Positions 48,401 to 59,383 of a stretch of 64,000 bases of DNA are shown here, piece by piece. Location: the NCBI GenBank assembly GCA_036245805.1, contig BTRK01000001.1:27225087-27289086 (forward strand), in the 5' to 3' direction. The translations under genes were made by a program, and so were the position numbers. The notes under the pieces were generated by a model. The model worked only from the letters and a program-made list of their open reading frames with translations. It made no database searches and was not told where the DNA came from. Every line of letters begins with the position of its first letter. Within the stretch, counting starts at the first letter, position 1. The DNA is from Pristionchus mayeri. Taxonomy: Eukaryota; Nematoda; Chromadorea; Rhabditida; Neodiplogasteridae.

Positions 48401-49693
48401 CTTCAGGAACAAACCTCAACTAACGAGTCGACCTTCCTTTGTAAGGTTCCAATCAGCGCATTATCCTCATTAGAATCCCTCTGATATTCATTGACAGCAC
48501 GTTGAAAAGACAAAATGTGCTGTAAAATATGATATCAGGTTGATTCATAATTTTCGCTCCAATACTTTTTTTATAGTTTACTCGCTTGTGGTTCACTTGT
48601 GTTTAGGACTACTTTGGCATTATTTGAGCTTCAATAGGTGCACATAAATTAACTGTTTTATGTGAATTAATTCCACTTCGTTCTGCAGTAAAAAAATATT
48701 TTTCGAAAAGTGATGAATTGAACGGTTTTTGAGTGGTGTATTCAAGCCGTCGCTTAAACAAAACGAATGTGATACAAGCGCTGCATTTTTGGGAAGTCAC
48801 TAAGTAAGGGTCACTGTTTCCGATAAACACTTGTAAACGGAATTCTAGACTGTCTCGAAGAGCAGGCGTAGTCAAAATTAGCGAAACTGGACACCAAATT
48901 TCGATTTTGCGATCATTCCAAATATGGCTTTTGAATGGACTGATGAAACTCCACAATTATTTAATGGTAGCATCCACATGAAATGCTCTTCCACTTCCGA
49001 TAAATTTAAGACCACTAGCTCGTTCATCAGAAATGTTCAGCTCCAGGCAACAAATTCTGCAATATTCAAGAACTCAGAACTATGAAATTCCTGCCTATCA
49101 GGTCAGGCAGTTGCAATGCTCATCCGATGCACGTCTACTACAAGAATGACCATTCGAAATACTTTACGAAAATAGTGTTGGTGTGGCGCTATCATTATTA
49201 CGCAATCAGTACCATTGAATCAAATTGGCTGTGTCAAATTTCAAGTTTGTGGCATTTCAGCCTTTGACATTCCCGTAGAATCGATTGATCATGTATGAGT
49301 ATAGGTGCGCTATGGAGAGAGAATTGACAAAGTTCGAAGCAAATAATAGTTCAAAAACGACAGGCGTGGAATTGGAGCGAAAATTATGAATCAACCAAAT
49401 ACATCAAGAAACAGATAGACTAATTAAGTCATACTCGATCTCATAATATGCACCTTTTTCATTGTCTCGAATGGATTCGCCTTCTCCTTCTGTAGAGTCG
49501 AAACCTCGCGAAGACCATTCTGAAAATGTGATAGCAGAGTCAAACGATTTTTCCTAGCAATAAAATGTAAATACTGGCAACGGCAAATCTGTACCTTATC
49601 GTCATTCCTGGGCGAGTCATTTTCCTTCTCTTCTACTTTCTCATCTTTATTCTTAACCATTTTAGTCTTTTTCTTCGATTTTCTCTTTCCCAT
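45404..49693 (-). CDS. S3: coiled coil with C-terminal SUMO-like domain, carrying two large insertions
   Basis: Exon 1 is 49693-49595 (MGKRKSKKKTKMV..ENDSPRNDDK); the tryptophan of the PW motif is replaced by Arg. A duplicated CAGAATCG just before the ATG breaks the frame shared with S4. Coil exons: 49520-49452 (NGLREVSTLQKEK), 48520-48423 (HILSFQRAVNEYQRD), 48266-48140 (SQSEIIRRFNELMILRQE). The first and third flank a TIR element at 48535-49399. Next is an exon at 47675-47546 (LDLDWVCCRKVEIILMKK). The SUMO-like exon is 45676-45404 (EYIYLRLVGQDSRELHYRVK, RFLYMGREIKDED, NDYIDVYQV then stop): an open frame, no diglycine. A 1388 bp fold-back element sits in the last intron. Splicing across both insertions is required, so expression is uncertain, but no coding break is evident. 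Confidence 0.7.
45724..47111. mobile_element. Long fold-back element FB2, copy 2 (Tc1-like ends)
   Basis: Ends CACTACCGTGCAAAAGT (45724) and ACTTTTGCACGGTACTG (ending 47111) are flanked by TA. The arms are nearly identical inverted copies (for example GATATCGACTCATGGTTTGG near 45783 and its complement near 47035). The 148-codon ORF on the minus strand and its 76-codon echo on the plus strand arise from the arms and show no transposase motif. It lies in the intron before the S3 SUMO-like exon. Confidence 0.85.
47415..47534. repeat. MITE-GAGG, copy 2
   Basis: Palindrome with ATTCGATGAGAGGTAGTGAT on the left and GATCGCTACCTCGCATCGAA and GGTCATCCCTAG on the right. It lies in the S3 intron between the WVCC exon and the next downstream exon, the same intron position as the copies in S2 and S1. 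Confidence 0.85.
48535..49399. mobile_element. TA-flanked element with 26 bp inverted ends
   Basis: Inverted ends GGTTGATTCATAATTTTCGC near 48538 and the complement near 49396, with TA at 48533-48534 and 49400-49401. The 865 bp element has no transposase motif. The AGGTTG start recalls mariner-type ends such as those of the element at 80-1345. It separates two coil exons of S3. Confidence 0.75.
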
Positions 49694-49839
49694 ATCAGAA
49701 TCGCAGAATCGGATTTGGCCTAAACAAATTTGAATCGACATAATCTGAACGCCACGAAAATCACTAAGGAGTAGGGTTTGCCATAGTACAATAATACCAT
49801 GATTTACGATCATAAACAATCGCGAAATTATTGCTACGG

Positions 49840-50007
49840 TACTGTGAGAATAGAAAGCGCAGTCCGTGGTGTGGAGGGGCGAGATTTAGTATATTTGTTT
49901 CTAAGTATACGCGGAACATTTTTCCTCCGCGTTCCGCGTATATTTAGAAACAAATGTATTAAATCTCGCCCACCACACCACGGACTACGTTTTCTATTCT
50001 CACAGTA
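49840..50007. repeat. Hairpin element, 168 bp
   Basis: TACTGTGAGAATAGAAA at the left is matched by TTTCTATTCTCACAGTA at the right. The arms pair almost throughout (GTCCGTGGTGTGG and CCACACCACGGAC, TATACGCGGAAC and GTTCCGCGTATA). It lies upstream of S3, 25 bp from another hairpin. Confidence 0.88.
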
Positions 50008-50032
50008 AGTAAAAATAATAAGAGGAATAAGC

Positions 50033-50444
50033 ATCCACCTTCCGTGGGAAGGTGGCGTATCCTGGCTTTTCAAGCAAAGTCAACAGCTGAGTGAATTTTG
50101 GCAAAATATCAATTCAATAAAAGGAGTGAGAAAGGAGGAGTACACAAAAACAAGCAGTTCAATAAAAGTGCCGGGATCAACAGCCAAAATTCGCTTTTTT
50201 TTCAAATTTCAATAAGAAATCTGAATATTTTCCTTTTTTTAAATTTTTATTATGACATTGTAATTGAGATTGTCAAAAATAGTGAGAGAATTTTGGCTGT
50301 TGATCCCGGTACTTTTATTGAACTGCTTGTTTTTGTGTAATAGGAAATCACTCCTTTTATTGAATTGATATTTTGCCAAAATTCACTCAGCTGTTGACTT
50401 TGCTTGCAAAGCCAGGATACGCCACCTTCAAACGGAAGGTGGAT
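50033..50444. repeat. Hairpin element, 412 bp
   Basis: Ends ATCCACCTTCCG and CGGAAGGTGGAT. The arms share GGTGGCGTATCCTGGCTTT, GTCAACAGCTGAGTGAATTT and AATTCAATAAAAGGAGTGA with their complements. The short ORF inside has no motif. It lies next to the hairpin at 49840, upstream of S3. Confidence 0.88.
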
Positions 50445-51769
50445 CTCGGGACTTTTATTGGCGCGGAGCGATTAATTTGTTTTCGTGATTAGCGTTTTCT
50501 ACTTAGTACATTAAATGGATAGGGAGATGAATCAGATGAATCAATGGATACGTATTTTCCCTGTGGGCTATTTTAAAGTGCCTCAGATGGGAAGCTTTCA
50601 GTTCCCTCCTCCTCCCTTTCCACACCCACAGGGGACAAATCTGAAAGTGACCATTCGACCCCAAAAAATCATGCCGCCATGGGTAATTTAGCGTGCTAAT
50701 TTCAAATATGATACTTGTTTTGCCCAGCCTTGAACTTCGCTCCCGAAGGATGTTGACAACTTGAGACGACTCGTATTGTTTACGACCTGGCCGAGAGAGG
50801 CGCGGGGGGGGGGGGGGGAGAGAAGGAGGAGGCAGAGGGATAAATTACCGCTGGAAAATGTTTGAAAGGTGCTAGCACCTACAGATGGAAACCAATCTTT
50901 TCGATATTATGCTCATTGGATTCGCCGTGTCAATATTAGTCTACAGTAGGACGGTAGGAACTTGGATTTTCCATTGAGAGCTTGGATAACCCAAAATGTG
51001 GCTGAGCCGCCAGAGAGCTCAAAATTTCGAACTTTGGAGGCCCTTTTCGCACCTTTGCAGACGGAATTTTACAATTCTGAAAAGTCTCTAGGCGGGCAAC
51101 CGACTATGCTCTATCGAATGAGCTATAGCACGTCTCTGTACGATGCTCGCGCCACCAACTCAAAAAACCGGGACGCCACGAAACCGACAAAAACTGGAGT
51201 CAGCCTGTGGCACTTCCGGTTGTGATAGAGACTTGAAATTTCGGATTTAGCAACTCTTATGTTCCGGCAGAAGATCCCCAACAGCTGGATACTTGGTTTT
51301 GAGGTTCAACGGATGTCGATACCCTACCCTCTCAGGAACCTTTCCGACCGTGGGAATTTTTCGTTTCCCGGCCAAAATTGCCCCGGCGCTTCGCGCCGAG
51401 GCTAATCAAGCAGTGCGCGAATAGATAATGCAATCGTCATTCTTGCGTCTAAATTTGGGCGTGTTTTCGAAATTGGATGATCTACCAATGCATTGCTAAC
51501 AATTTTAAATGGATTCGCAAACCCTACGACTTCTATATAAAAATATTATGAATACGAGAACTCTATGAAAAGCTTGTGATGCATTTATCATTTCCAGTAC
51601 TTCACAGGAGTTTAGACGAAGAGAATAAGCGAAACATAGAAGAGCGATCATTTAGATGACAGAAATGAAAGGGGAAGGATCCGCTAATAATGATCACTGG
51701 CAATAAAATTACTGACCTTGTCTTTTACTATTTGCAATTGGAGTGCATCACAGAAAATAAAGTTGGATG
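50445..51769. other. Intergenic between S3 and S2, no gene seen
   Basis: 1.3 kb without family exons. It includes a run of 15 G at 50804-50818 in a purine-rich stretch and a small palindrome near 51392 (CGGCGCTTCGCGCCG). The 87-codon plus-strand ORF at 50962 shows no recognisable motif. Confidence 0.45.
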
Positions 51770-52040
51770 GGACATCGAATGAGTGAGATATTCTTCGGTG
51801 GCTTTACTTTACCATTTAAAACATTTAGAACTTCAAATTATCTTGGAAGGGGCCTTTATTATAACAAATGAACAGTGCTGATATTCGAAAATTAACGTCA
51901 ACTTATCAGAATTATAATTGAGGATCCTTCTTGAAACAACAACAACAACTAAAAACAGCAATAACAGCAGAAAGGGCTGAAATAATATGCACAAAGAGAC
52001 CGAATAAATGACCAACAGATAACCTATCAAGCAGCATCAC
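51770..52040 (-). repeat. Conserved 3' flank of SUMO-like gene S2
   Basis: Matches the S3 and S1 flanks: GAGTGAGATATTCTTCGGTG, CCTTTATTATAACAAATGAA, then GGATCCTTCTTGAAACAACA. It is almost identical to the S1 flank at 55920-56085, pointing to a recent duplication of S1 and S2. Confidence 0.78.
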
Positions 52041-52044
52041 CAAG

Positions 52045-55000
52045 CTACACTTGATAGACATCGATATAATCGTCCGTCTTCATTCCCAGACACTTAGGCG
52101 TGTCTTCATCATTGATATGCCGTCCCATGTAGAGGAATCGAAGGGAAGAAGGAGGGACTCCGACTCTCTCCGCATATTCTCTCTTGATCTTCCCACAGCT
52201 GCACTTTCCTTGTCTCACTCGGAAGTGAAACTCGTGTAAGTCCTCTCCGACGATTCTCAGAATGATGAACACATCATCCCGATCGCAAGTGCTAGTAGAA
52301 GCCTCAATTATATCGCCCATTAATAGCTCAACCCTAATCATTCCGAATCGATGACAACTGAGTGGAACTCCAACTGAACGTGGAAACATTTTGTCATCAA
52401 AGATTATTCATGGAAAATCAATTCAAATATGTTACTACGGTAACAGCTAGTCCTACTGCTAAATTTTTTTAAAGTAAAGACACCTGTTGAGACGCGTTGA
52501 GATAGTCCTGCTTTCTCTGCTGCGATGCCTTCATGTCGGCGATTCTCTGTTGGAACCCTTTAATGGTCTGTGCTCATGATTTTTTTAAAAATTTTATGCG
52601 ATGAACCCGCTTTGTTATTGTTTCACACCCTTTTAAAAGCTTGTTTCGATAGGATGGTCATTCGATGCGAGGTAGCGGATTTGCTGTCCGTCCACATCAT
52701 CGAATGGCCATCCCTAGTGAGAACCCACCTTTCTCTACGGCAATCTGCTTCTCCAACAGTTCTTGAGTAATATGGCTGATCGCAAGCTTCTTCTTCATTA
52801 GCATGGTTGCAACTTTGAGGCAGCACACCCATTCCAAATCAGAAGGTACCTGGAAATTCAGGCCATATATCACACTCCCCTATCATTACCCACCCCCTAA
52901 TCGCAGAGGGGTTGTGCAACCGAAAAGAGGGGGGGGGGGGTCTAGGCAAAATGTGATCAAACAATCCGAGAAGTGTCCATATATCTTACCCAAATAAGCT
53001 GCGTTCGACAATCACTTATTTTGCTTCTAGTTTCCCCCTACACTCGACTATCCCGCTCATTTATCACCCCTCTCACCTAAGAATCGAACTGAAATGCCCA
53101 TTTCTCGGATTAGGCCAAATACTGGTATCTGATATTTTTTGAGGAATGAGTAGGTCCATCTCAATCAGAGAGATCCTGAGAAACGCATTTGCCGATGATC
53201 ATGCTGAAGGTCCTGGTATGGGGTCGTTGGTTCTGGTACCCGCCTTTAACCTTGATTATCTACCTGCACTTTAAGCGAAAATCTTCCTCAGAAGAACCCC
53301 CACTATCTTGTTGAGTTCTATCGATGTATGCAAACTAGATCTCATGAAAATTACTATCAACAGTGCTATGTTCAAGTAGACTTTTCGAAAAAATCTATGG
53401 TGAAGACGCAAACGAAACTCATGGTGTGCAAAACTTACGAAGAGAGCTTTAAAATGAGTGGTTTGCGGTTCCTATACCGTCGATGCTAGGTTAGTTATGA
53501 AGGTTTGAAGCTCGGAGTTGATTTGAAGTCCTTTCATTCGAGTCAGGCCGCGCGCTTTCCGTAACGAGGCGAGAAATGAGATGAAGTTCGTAAATCAGGT
53601 TCATTTGTAAGTGTGTTTCAGTGATGATTTAACAATACCATCATTAGTAAATTTAAAATGGTCACTGAAACACATTTAAAAATGAACCTGATTCACAAAT
53701 TCCCTCCCATTTCTCGCCTCGTTAAGGGAAGAGCGCGGTCTGGCTCGAATGAAATGACTTCAAATCAACTCGGAGCTTCAAACCTTCATAACTCACCTAG
53801 CATCGACGGTATATGAACCACAAACCACTCATTTTATAGCTCTCTTCCTAAGCTTTGCACACTATGAGTTTCGTTTGCGTCTTCACCATAGATTGTTCGA
53901 AAACTGTACTTGAACATAGCACTGTTGAAAGTAATTTTGAGATCTAGTATGCATACATCAATGGAGCTCAAAAAGTTAGTGGGGGTCCATCTGAGGAAGA
54001 TTTTCGCTTAAACTGCAGGAGAACTGAGATAATCAAGGTTAAAGGTGGGTACCAGAACCAACGACCCCGTACCAGGACCTTCAGCATGATCGTAAGCAAA
54101 AGGAGAAGTTGGTAGTGTGTTTAGGGATGTCATAGAAGTTCAAAACTGAAGAAAATTCAATTTGGCTAATTTCGCCTAATCCGGCGTTCAGCTGCATTCT
54201 CATTTGAGAGGCGTGTAATGCGTGTTTTTTCGGTGGTAAGACATTTCGAACAAAACATTTCGAACTAGGACGTTTCACACAATTTTCGTGAATTTTCGTG
54301 AGCGCGCACACCACTTTGGACGCTAGTTTTCGCATTATGTAAATGATTTTAATGTAATTTATTTATCAATTACGTTTTTGACAGTGCCTAAAAATATATT
54401 AACGAGAACAAAAACCCTATGAATTAAATTTTAGGCGAAAATTGTGCAAAACGTCCTAGTTCGGAATGTCATTATTCAATTTTGTTTGTTCGAGATGTCT
54501 TATCACCTGTTTTTTCTTCAGTTTAATAGAAAACATTAAGATACCACCCATCGGAGGCAAAATAAATATATTGTGCTACGTACTCACTCCCTTCAATGTA
54601 TCAATTTTCAAACAAGCTGTCTCGACAAAAAAACTTCATACTACGTTGCAAGAAACGTTGGCTGATCAACCCGCTTAATTTCTATGGATATTTTAGATAA
54701 AGTAACTACACCTTTATCATTCTTTTTTCCTAATAAATAATCTAGCAACCATACATAAGCTTCTCTCATCAAGGTTCCACACTTGTGTGTAGTAAATGAA
54801 TATATACAATCGCAGTTTTCCCCGATCAATAATCTACCTACCTTCATCACTCTCTTCTCCTCTTCGTCCACTTTCTTCGTAAGTTCTTTCACATTTTTCT
54901 CCTGGTCGACGGTCGAGTCTTCCTTCCGATTCAGTTCATCCATACGACGAACGAGATCGGATTGAGACTTAAAAGATGATCTCAGCTTGAAATATATCAA

Positions 55001-55196
55001 TCCAATTAACATCCTCATTCTCAATTAGACTTGAACACTTAATAATAGTCGAGTCAATTACATATTTTAGGTGTGCAAAGTCGTTCCCTTTACTAAAAAT
55101 CAACAAGAATACCTTATCGTCATTCGATGGCGAGTCATCCTTTTCTTCCTTCACTCCTTCATCCTTCTTCACTTTCTCCCCAACAACAGCAGACAT
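52045..55196 (-). CDS. S2: coiled coil with C-terminal SUMO-like domain
   Basis: Starts MSAVVGEKVKKDEGVKEEKD at 55196, with TTTCAG six bases upstream (probable spliced-leader acceptor). Exon 1 ends DDSPSNDDK: the PW motif has lost its tryptophan. Coil exon about 54966-54842 (SQSDLVRRMDELNRKED, VDEEEKRVMK). A 0.9 kb fold-back element lies in the following intron. Next exons: 52850-52731 (DLEWVCCLKVATMLMKKK), 52570-52484 (FQQRIADMKASQQRKQDY) and the SUMO-like exon from about 52335 to 52045 (VFIILRIVGEDLHEFHFRVR, SLRFLYMGRHINDEDTPK, TDDYIDVYQV then stop). The C terminus stops before any diglycine. Frames are open throughout. Function unknown; a built-in SUMO fold could serve as a decoy or docking surface. 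Confidence 0.82.
52651..52718. repeat. MITE-GAGG, copy 3 (shortened)
   Basis: GATGGTCATTCGATGCGAGG and CATCGAATGGCCATCCCTAG flank a reduced centre. It lies in S2 in the same intron position as the S3 and S1 copies. Confidence 0.8.
53197..54091. mobile_element. Long fold-back element, 0.9 kb
   Basis: Left arm from GATCATGCTGAAGGTCCTGG; right arm ends with its near complement. Further paired blocks include GGTTCTGGTACCCGCC, CCTTGATTATC and ACACCATGAGTTTCGTTTGC-type sequence. The centre is near 53640. It lies in the S2 intron between the coil and WVCC exons. No transposase motif. Confidence 0.82.
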
Positions 55197-55202
55197 CGTA
55201 TT

Positions 55203-55208
55203 CTGAAA
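55203..55208 (-). promoter_or_regulatory. Probable spliced-leader acceptor of S2
   Basis: On the minus strand TTTCAG is followed by AATACGATG, leaving a 6-base leader before the S2 start codon. An acceptor so close to an initiation codon, with no upstream coding exon, is typical of nematode trans-splicing. Confidence 0.6.
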
Positions 55209-55563
55209 GCATTGCTATTGTCAACGATGAATATTATATGTAGGGTTTGCCATAGTACAATATTAGCATATTTTACGGTCATACAGTATCGCGAAACTAA
55301 TTGCTACGTTCAATAAAATATTTAGATTAATCAAGAAACGAGCTAATGGTTAATCTCGTTATACTATTCTTGCGTCGTCTGAACTTGGGCTGGCTATTCG
55401 GGATCGGCGTATTCGACACTGCATCACCTACCAATTCGTTCTCGAACGTATTCAATGAATTTGCCAACCCTACGAGGAGAAGAGGGCACGATTATGCATA
55501 CTAGGAAATAATGAAAAGTAACTTGTGATCCATTCATCGTTTTCAGTAGAGTTCGAGAAATAA

Positions 55564-55640
55564 AACCACGGTCTCTTCATTCTACACACTCTCTCGCCAT
55601 TCGACCGGTCGAGAGATAGTGTAAAATGAAGAGACGGTGA
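55564..55640. repeat. Short hairpin with CTCTCTCG..CCGGTC centre
   Basis: GGTCTCTTCATTCTACAC and GTGTAAAATGAAGAGACGGT pair around CTCTCTCGCCATTCGACCGG. The centre is like those of the hairpins at 6219 and 34630. It lies between S1 and S2. Confidence 0.7.
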
Positions 55641-55809
55641 CCCGAATTAGGAACTCTAGTTTTCAGTACTTCCAAGGAGTGAAAAAGACGAGATCAAGCG
55701 AAAGAAACAAGCGAACGCATAGATGACAGAAATGAGAGGGGTAGCACCCGCTATTAATGATCACTGGCATCAAGATTACTGCCATTATCACTGAAATAAC
55801 AGATAAAGG

Positions 55810-56085
55810 GACAAATAGAATGAGTGAGATATTCTTTGGCGGCTTCAATTTACCATCTCAAATATTTGGATATTCAAATTATCTTAGAACAGGCCTTTAT
55901 TACAACAAATGAACAGTGCTGATATTCAGAAAATTCACGTTAACTTATCAGAATTATAATTGAGGATCCTTCTTGAAACAACAACAACAACTAAAAACAG
56001 CAATAACAGCAGAAAGGGCCGAAATAATATGCACAAAGAGACCGAATAAATGACCAACGGATAACTTACCAATCAGCATCACTAA
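55810..56085 (-). repeat. Conserved 3' flank of SUMO-like gene S1
   Basis: Same block as after S2 and S3 (GAGTGAGATATTCTTTGGCG, GGCCTTTATTACAACAAATG, GGATCCTTCTTGAAACAACA). Confidence 0.78.
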
Positions 56086-56086
56086 A

Positions 56087-57955
56087 CTACACTTGATAGA
56101 CATCGATATAATCGTCCGTCTTCATTCCCAGACACTTAGGCGTGTCATCATCATTGACATCCCGTCCAATGTAGAGGAATCGAAGGGAAGAAAGAGGGAC
56201 TCCAACTCTCTCCGCATATTCTCTCTTGATCTTCCCACAGCTGCACTTTCCTTGTCTCACTCGGAAGTGAAACTCACGTAAGTCCTCTCCAACGATTTTC
56301 AGAATGATGAACACATCATCCCCATCGTCAGTGCTAGTAGAAGCCTCAACGATTACTCCCATTAATAGCTCAACCCTAATCATTCCTAAACGATGGCACC
56401 TAAGTAGAACTCGAAGTCCGTGGAAACATTTTTTAATGATTGATTATCCTCGGAAGACCTATTCAAAATGATTTACCAGGGTTGCGGGTAGTTTTACTAC
56501 TAAATTTAAACACTTTTTGACAGCGAGGAAACATTATACAAAAACACTGGAGAAGTGTACATTTTTTGGTTCTCATCAAGTGGATTCTCATCCGGCATAC
56601 TCCGGTTTTTCAACGCAGGATGCGCGCCACTTTTGCGAAGCGGCGCCGCCACGCACTTTTCGTTTGCACACTCTTTCTCTCTGAATATCCAAGACGAGAG
56701 AGTATGTAATATGAGGAGTGCGTGGACTCGCCGCAAGTGGCGCGCATCATGCGTTGAAAACCCCGACAAGTGCCCGACCACACCTTTTGAGACATTCTGA
56801 GATTGTTTTGAATCTGCTGGGCGGCCTTCTGGTCAGACATCTTCTTCGCGAATTCTTTAATAGTGTGAATTCATTAAATATATTTTTAAGTCCTCATGAG
56901 ATGAACCGGCTTTGTTGTTGCTTCAACACACTCAAAACCTAAGGACTGGGGATGGGCATTAGATGCAAGGAAGCCCGAACGCCTCTCCCTTTCGAAAAGC
57001 GAAATCGGGCGAGGGAGAGGCGTAGCGGAATCGCTAAATCGCATCGAATGGTCATCCCTCGCATACATGGGCAGGGAATGCTGCCGAGTTTCAAAATCCG
57101 GGAGGGTTCCCCCTTATTCAGCTGCAAAACCGACAGGGTTTGCATAAACTGGCATCCTAAAATTGCCAATTGTATAATGGGACTATCCAAAAACCGGGAG
57201 TGTCTTGCGTCGGGAGTGTTGCAGCAATGGTGCCCACGTTCGTTTGAAGGACCCACCTTTTTCGACTTCCATCCGCTTGAGAAACAGTTGCTCTTTCAGT
57301 TCACCAATCTTAACGTGCTTCTTCAGAAGCATAATTTTAACCTTGGGGCAGCACACCCAGTCGATGTCCCAAAGTTCCTGGAAGAAGGGATTTCAAGCAT
57401 GCGGTCTCCTCAAAAAAAATTTCAAAATACATTACAATAAACTTTGGCTGGCCAACCCGCTAAATTTGTAAGCATATTTTAAATATAATCACTTCACCAT
57501 AATCTAGCAACCATACTCTTCTTTCATCTAGGTACCATACAAGGGCAAATAAAGGTATACTACCGCGATTTTCTCCGATCAATAATCTACCGTACCTTCT
57601 GCGCTTCCTTCCACTGTTCGTCCACTTTCTTCGCCAGTTCCTTCACATTTTTCTCTCGAAGGACTATCGAGTCATCCTTCCGATTCAGTTCATCCATACG
57701 ACGAACGAGATCGGATTGAGACTCAATAGACGATCTCACATCAGCTTTAAAAATACCAGCACAACTGACATCCTCATTCTCAATTAGACTTGAACACTTA
57801 ATAATAGACGAATCTATATCCATATTTTAGGTGTGCAAAGTCGTACCCTTTACCAAAATCCACAAGAATACCTTATCGTCATTCCATGGCGAGTTATCCT
57901 TATCTTCCTTCACTCCTTCATCCTTCTTCACTTTCTCCCCAACAACAGCAGACAT
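56087..57955 (-). CDS. S1: PW motif, coiled coil, C-terminal SUMO-like domain
   Basis: Starts MSAVVGEKVKKDEGVKEDKD at 57955; exon 1 ends DNSPWNDDK at 57873, keeping the PW motif. Coil exon about 57720-57598 (SQSDLVRRMDELNRKDD, VKELAKKVDEQWKEAQK). Exon about 57385-57262 (IDWVCCPKVKIMLLKKH). A short exon near 56860-56793 (IKEFAKKMSDQKAAQQ). The SUMO-like exon ends at 56087 (VFIILKIVGEDLREFHFRVR, SLRFLYIGRDVNDDDTPK, TDDYIDVYQV then stop), again without diglycine. A hairpin (56591-56775) and a MITE (56948-57059) occupy introns. It is the most compact of the four SUMO-like genes. The CSCGKIKREYAERVG segment is shared with S2 and S4 and is not typical of ordinary SUMO. Confidence 0.84.
56591..56775. 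repeat. Hairpin element in S1 intron
   Basis: The left arm holds TTTTTCAACGCAGGATGCGC and GCCACTT; the right arm holds their near complement (AAGTGGCGCGCATCATGCGT then TGAAAAC). It lies between the last coil exon and the SUMO-like exon of S1. Confidence 0.72.
56948..57059. repeat. MITE-GAGG, copy 4
   Basis: GGGATGGGCATTAGATGCAA at the left and GCATCGAATGGTCATCCCTC at the right, with GAGGCGTAGCGGAATCGC inside. It lies in S1 in the same intron position as the S2 and S3 copies. Confidence 0.8.
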
Positions 57956-57961
57956 CGTGTT

Positions 57962-57967
57962 CTGAAA
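57962..57967 (-). promoter_or_regulatory. Probable spliced-leader acceptor of S1
   Basis: On the minus strand TTTCAG is followed by AACACGATG, a 6-base leader before the S1 start, matching the arrangement in S2. Confidence 0.6.
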
Positions 57968-58328
57968 GCGTCGCTATTGTCTTGTGTAGGGTTTTGCATA
58001 GTATAATATTACCATTACTTACGATCACAAAATATCCCGAAACTATTCTTACGTTCAATAAAAATATGAAGATGAATAAGCATCAAGTAGCGTGTAAATA
58101 GACAATGCAATTGGCATTTTGTGAACCTCTAAGATGACAGAGAATGGAACAGAAGGACTTGATAGTCATTATCCCGGGCAACTAGAATGATGCTTTTTAC
58201 TAGAAGGGTTGGCTTTTCGAGCAGGAATTTCTCTCTGTGGGAACGCAATCGTTCTGTTGAATTGATGCATTTCCGAGAATATGATTAATATAACAGACTA
58301 TCTGAGAAAATCAACATATTTCTTCAGC

Positions 58329-59383
58329 GACTTGGCACAGGCCGAAAATTCGAATTCCTGCTGACTTCACCAATAGGTCGGCCTCGACGAGGGAAATCTA
58401 CGAGCATCGAAAAAAATTCGATCCGCATCCGCGCGGTCGCGGGCGCGGATTGTGAATAATTAACTACGGTAGCTTCGAAATTTTTACATCGACTCCAATC
58501 ACTGGGGCGGTAGGGGATTCCTTGCATTCCTTGACAAATTCTAAGACTTTTTTACTCTCGGGAGTTGTTCGATCAGATTCCATCTAAAGCCGGAAATCGA
58601 TATTATCACTTTTATTTCGGACATGAATGCATTTCCCCAGAAATTTTTCAAGAACTCCCCTAAATATTAGTTGTGTCATAGCTTCTGCTTGAGCCGATAC
58701 ATATTTCAGTGGAAAGGCGCGAATTAATTTTTTACATAAGGAAGTGAATTATGGAAATATATGAATAAAAATGACTTATTTATGCATTATGGTGTAATTT
58801 TTGGGTTACTGTAAGCGAGTGCAAAAGTTGGACGACTTTTCCCAATTGGTGTAGCATAGTCTAAAATCGATTTTCAGGCCACATAACACCAATTGGGAAA
58901 AGTCGTCTAACTTTTGCACTCGCTTACATTAACCCAAAAATTACACCATAATGCGTAAATAATTCATTTTGACTTCCTTATAAAAAATTAATTCGTGCCT
59001 TTCTGCTGAAAGATGTATCGGCTCAAGCAGAAGCTATGACACAAATAATATTTAGGGGAGTTCTTGAAAAATTTCTGGGGAAATGCATTCATGTCCGAAA
59101 TAAAAGTGATAATATCGATTTCCGGCTTTAGATGGAATCTGATCGAAAAACTCCCGAGAGTAAAAAAGTCTTAGAATTTGTCAAGGAACGCAGCGTCCCT
59201 ACCGCCGCAGTGATTGGAGTCGATATAAAAATTTCGAAGCTACCGTAGTTAATTTTTCATAATCCGCGCCCGCGACCGCGCTTATGTGGATCGAAATTTT
59301 TTCGATGCTCGTAGGTTTCCCTCGTCGAGGCCGACCTATTGGTGAAGTCAGAAGGAATTCGAATTTTCGGCCTGTGCCAAGTC
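58329..59383. mobile_element. Long fold-back element, 1.06 kb
   Basis: Ends GACTTGGCACAGGCCGAAAA (58329) and its complement (to 59383). Paired blocks include CAATAGGTCGGCCTCGACGA, TTCTGCTTGAGCCGATACAT and GGGAAAAGTCGTCCAACTTT-type sequence around a centre near 58856. Mirrored ORFs inside (start MQGIPY on one side, MWIEIFSMLVG on the other) reflect the arms. It lies between gene F and S1. Confidence 0.85.

Noticed and set aside
50962..51225. 87-codon plus-strand ORF between S3 and S2
   Set aside because: No motif, no splice context, and codon content like the surrounding non-coding sequence.
47415..57059. Regularly spaced palindromic repeats suggestive of a CRISPR array
   Set aside because: The copies are kilobases apart, are MITEs in introns of duplicated eukaryotic genes, and have no spacer structure.
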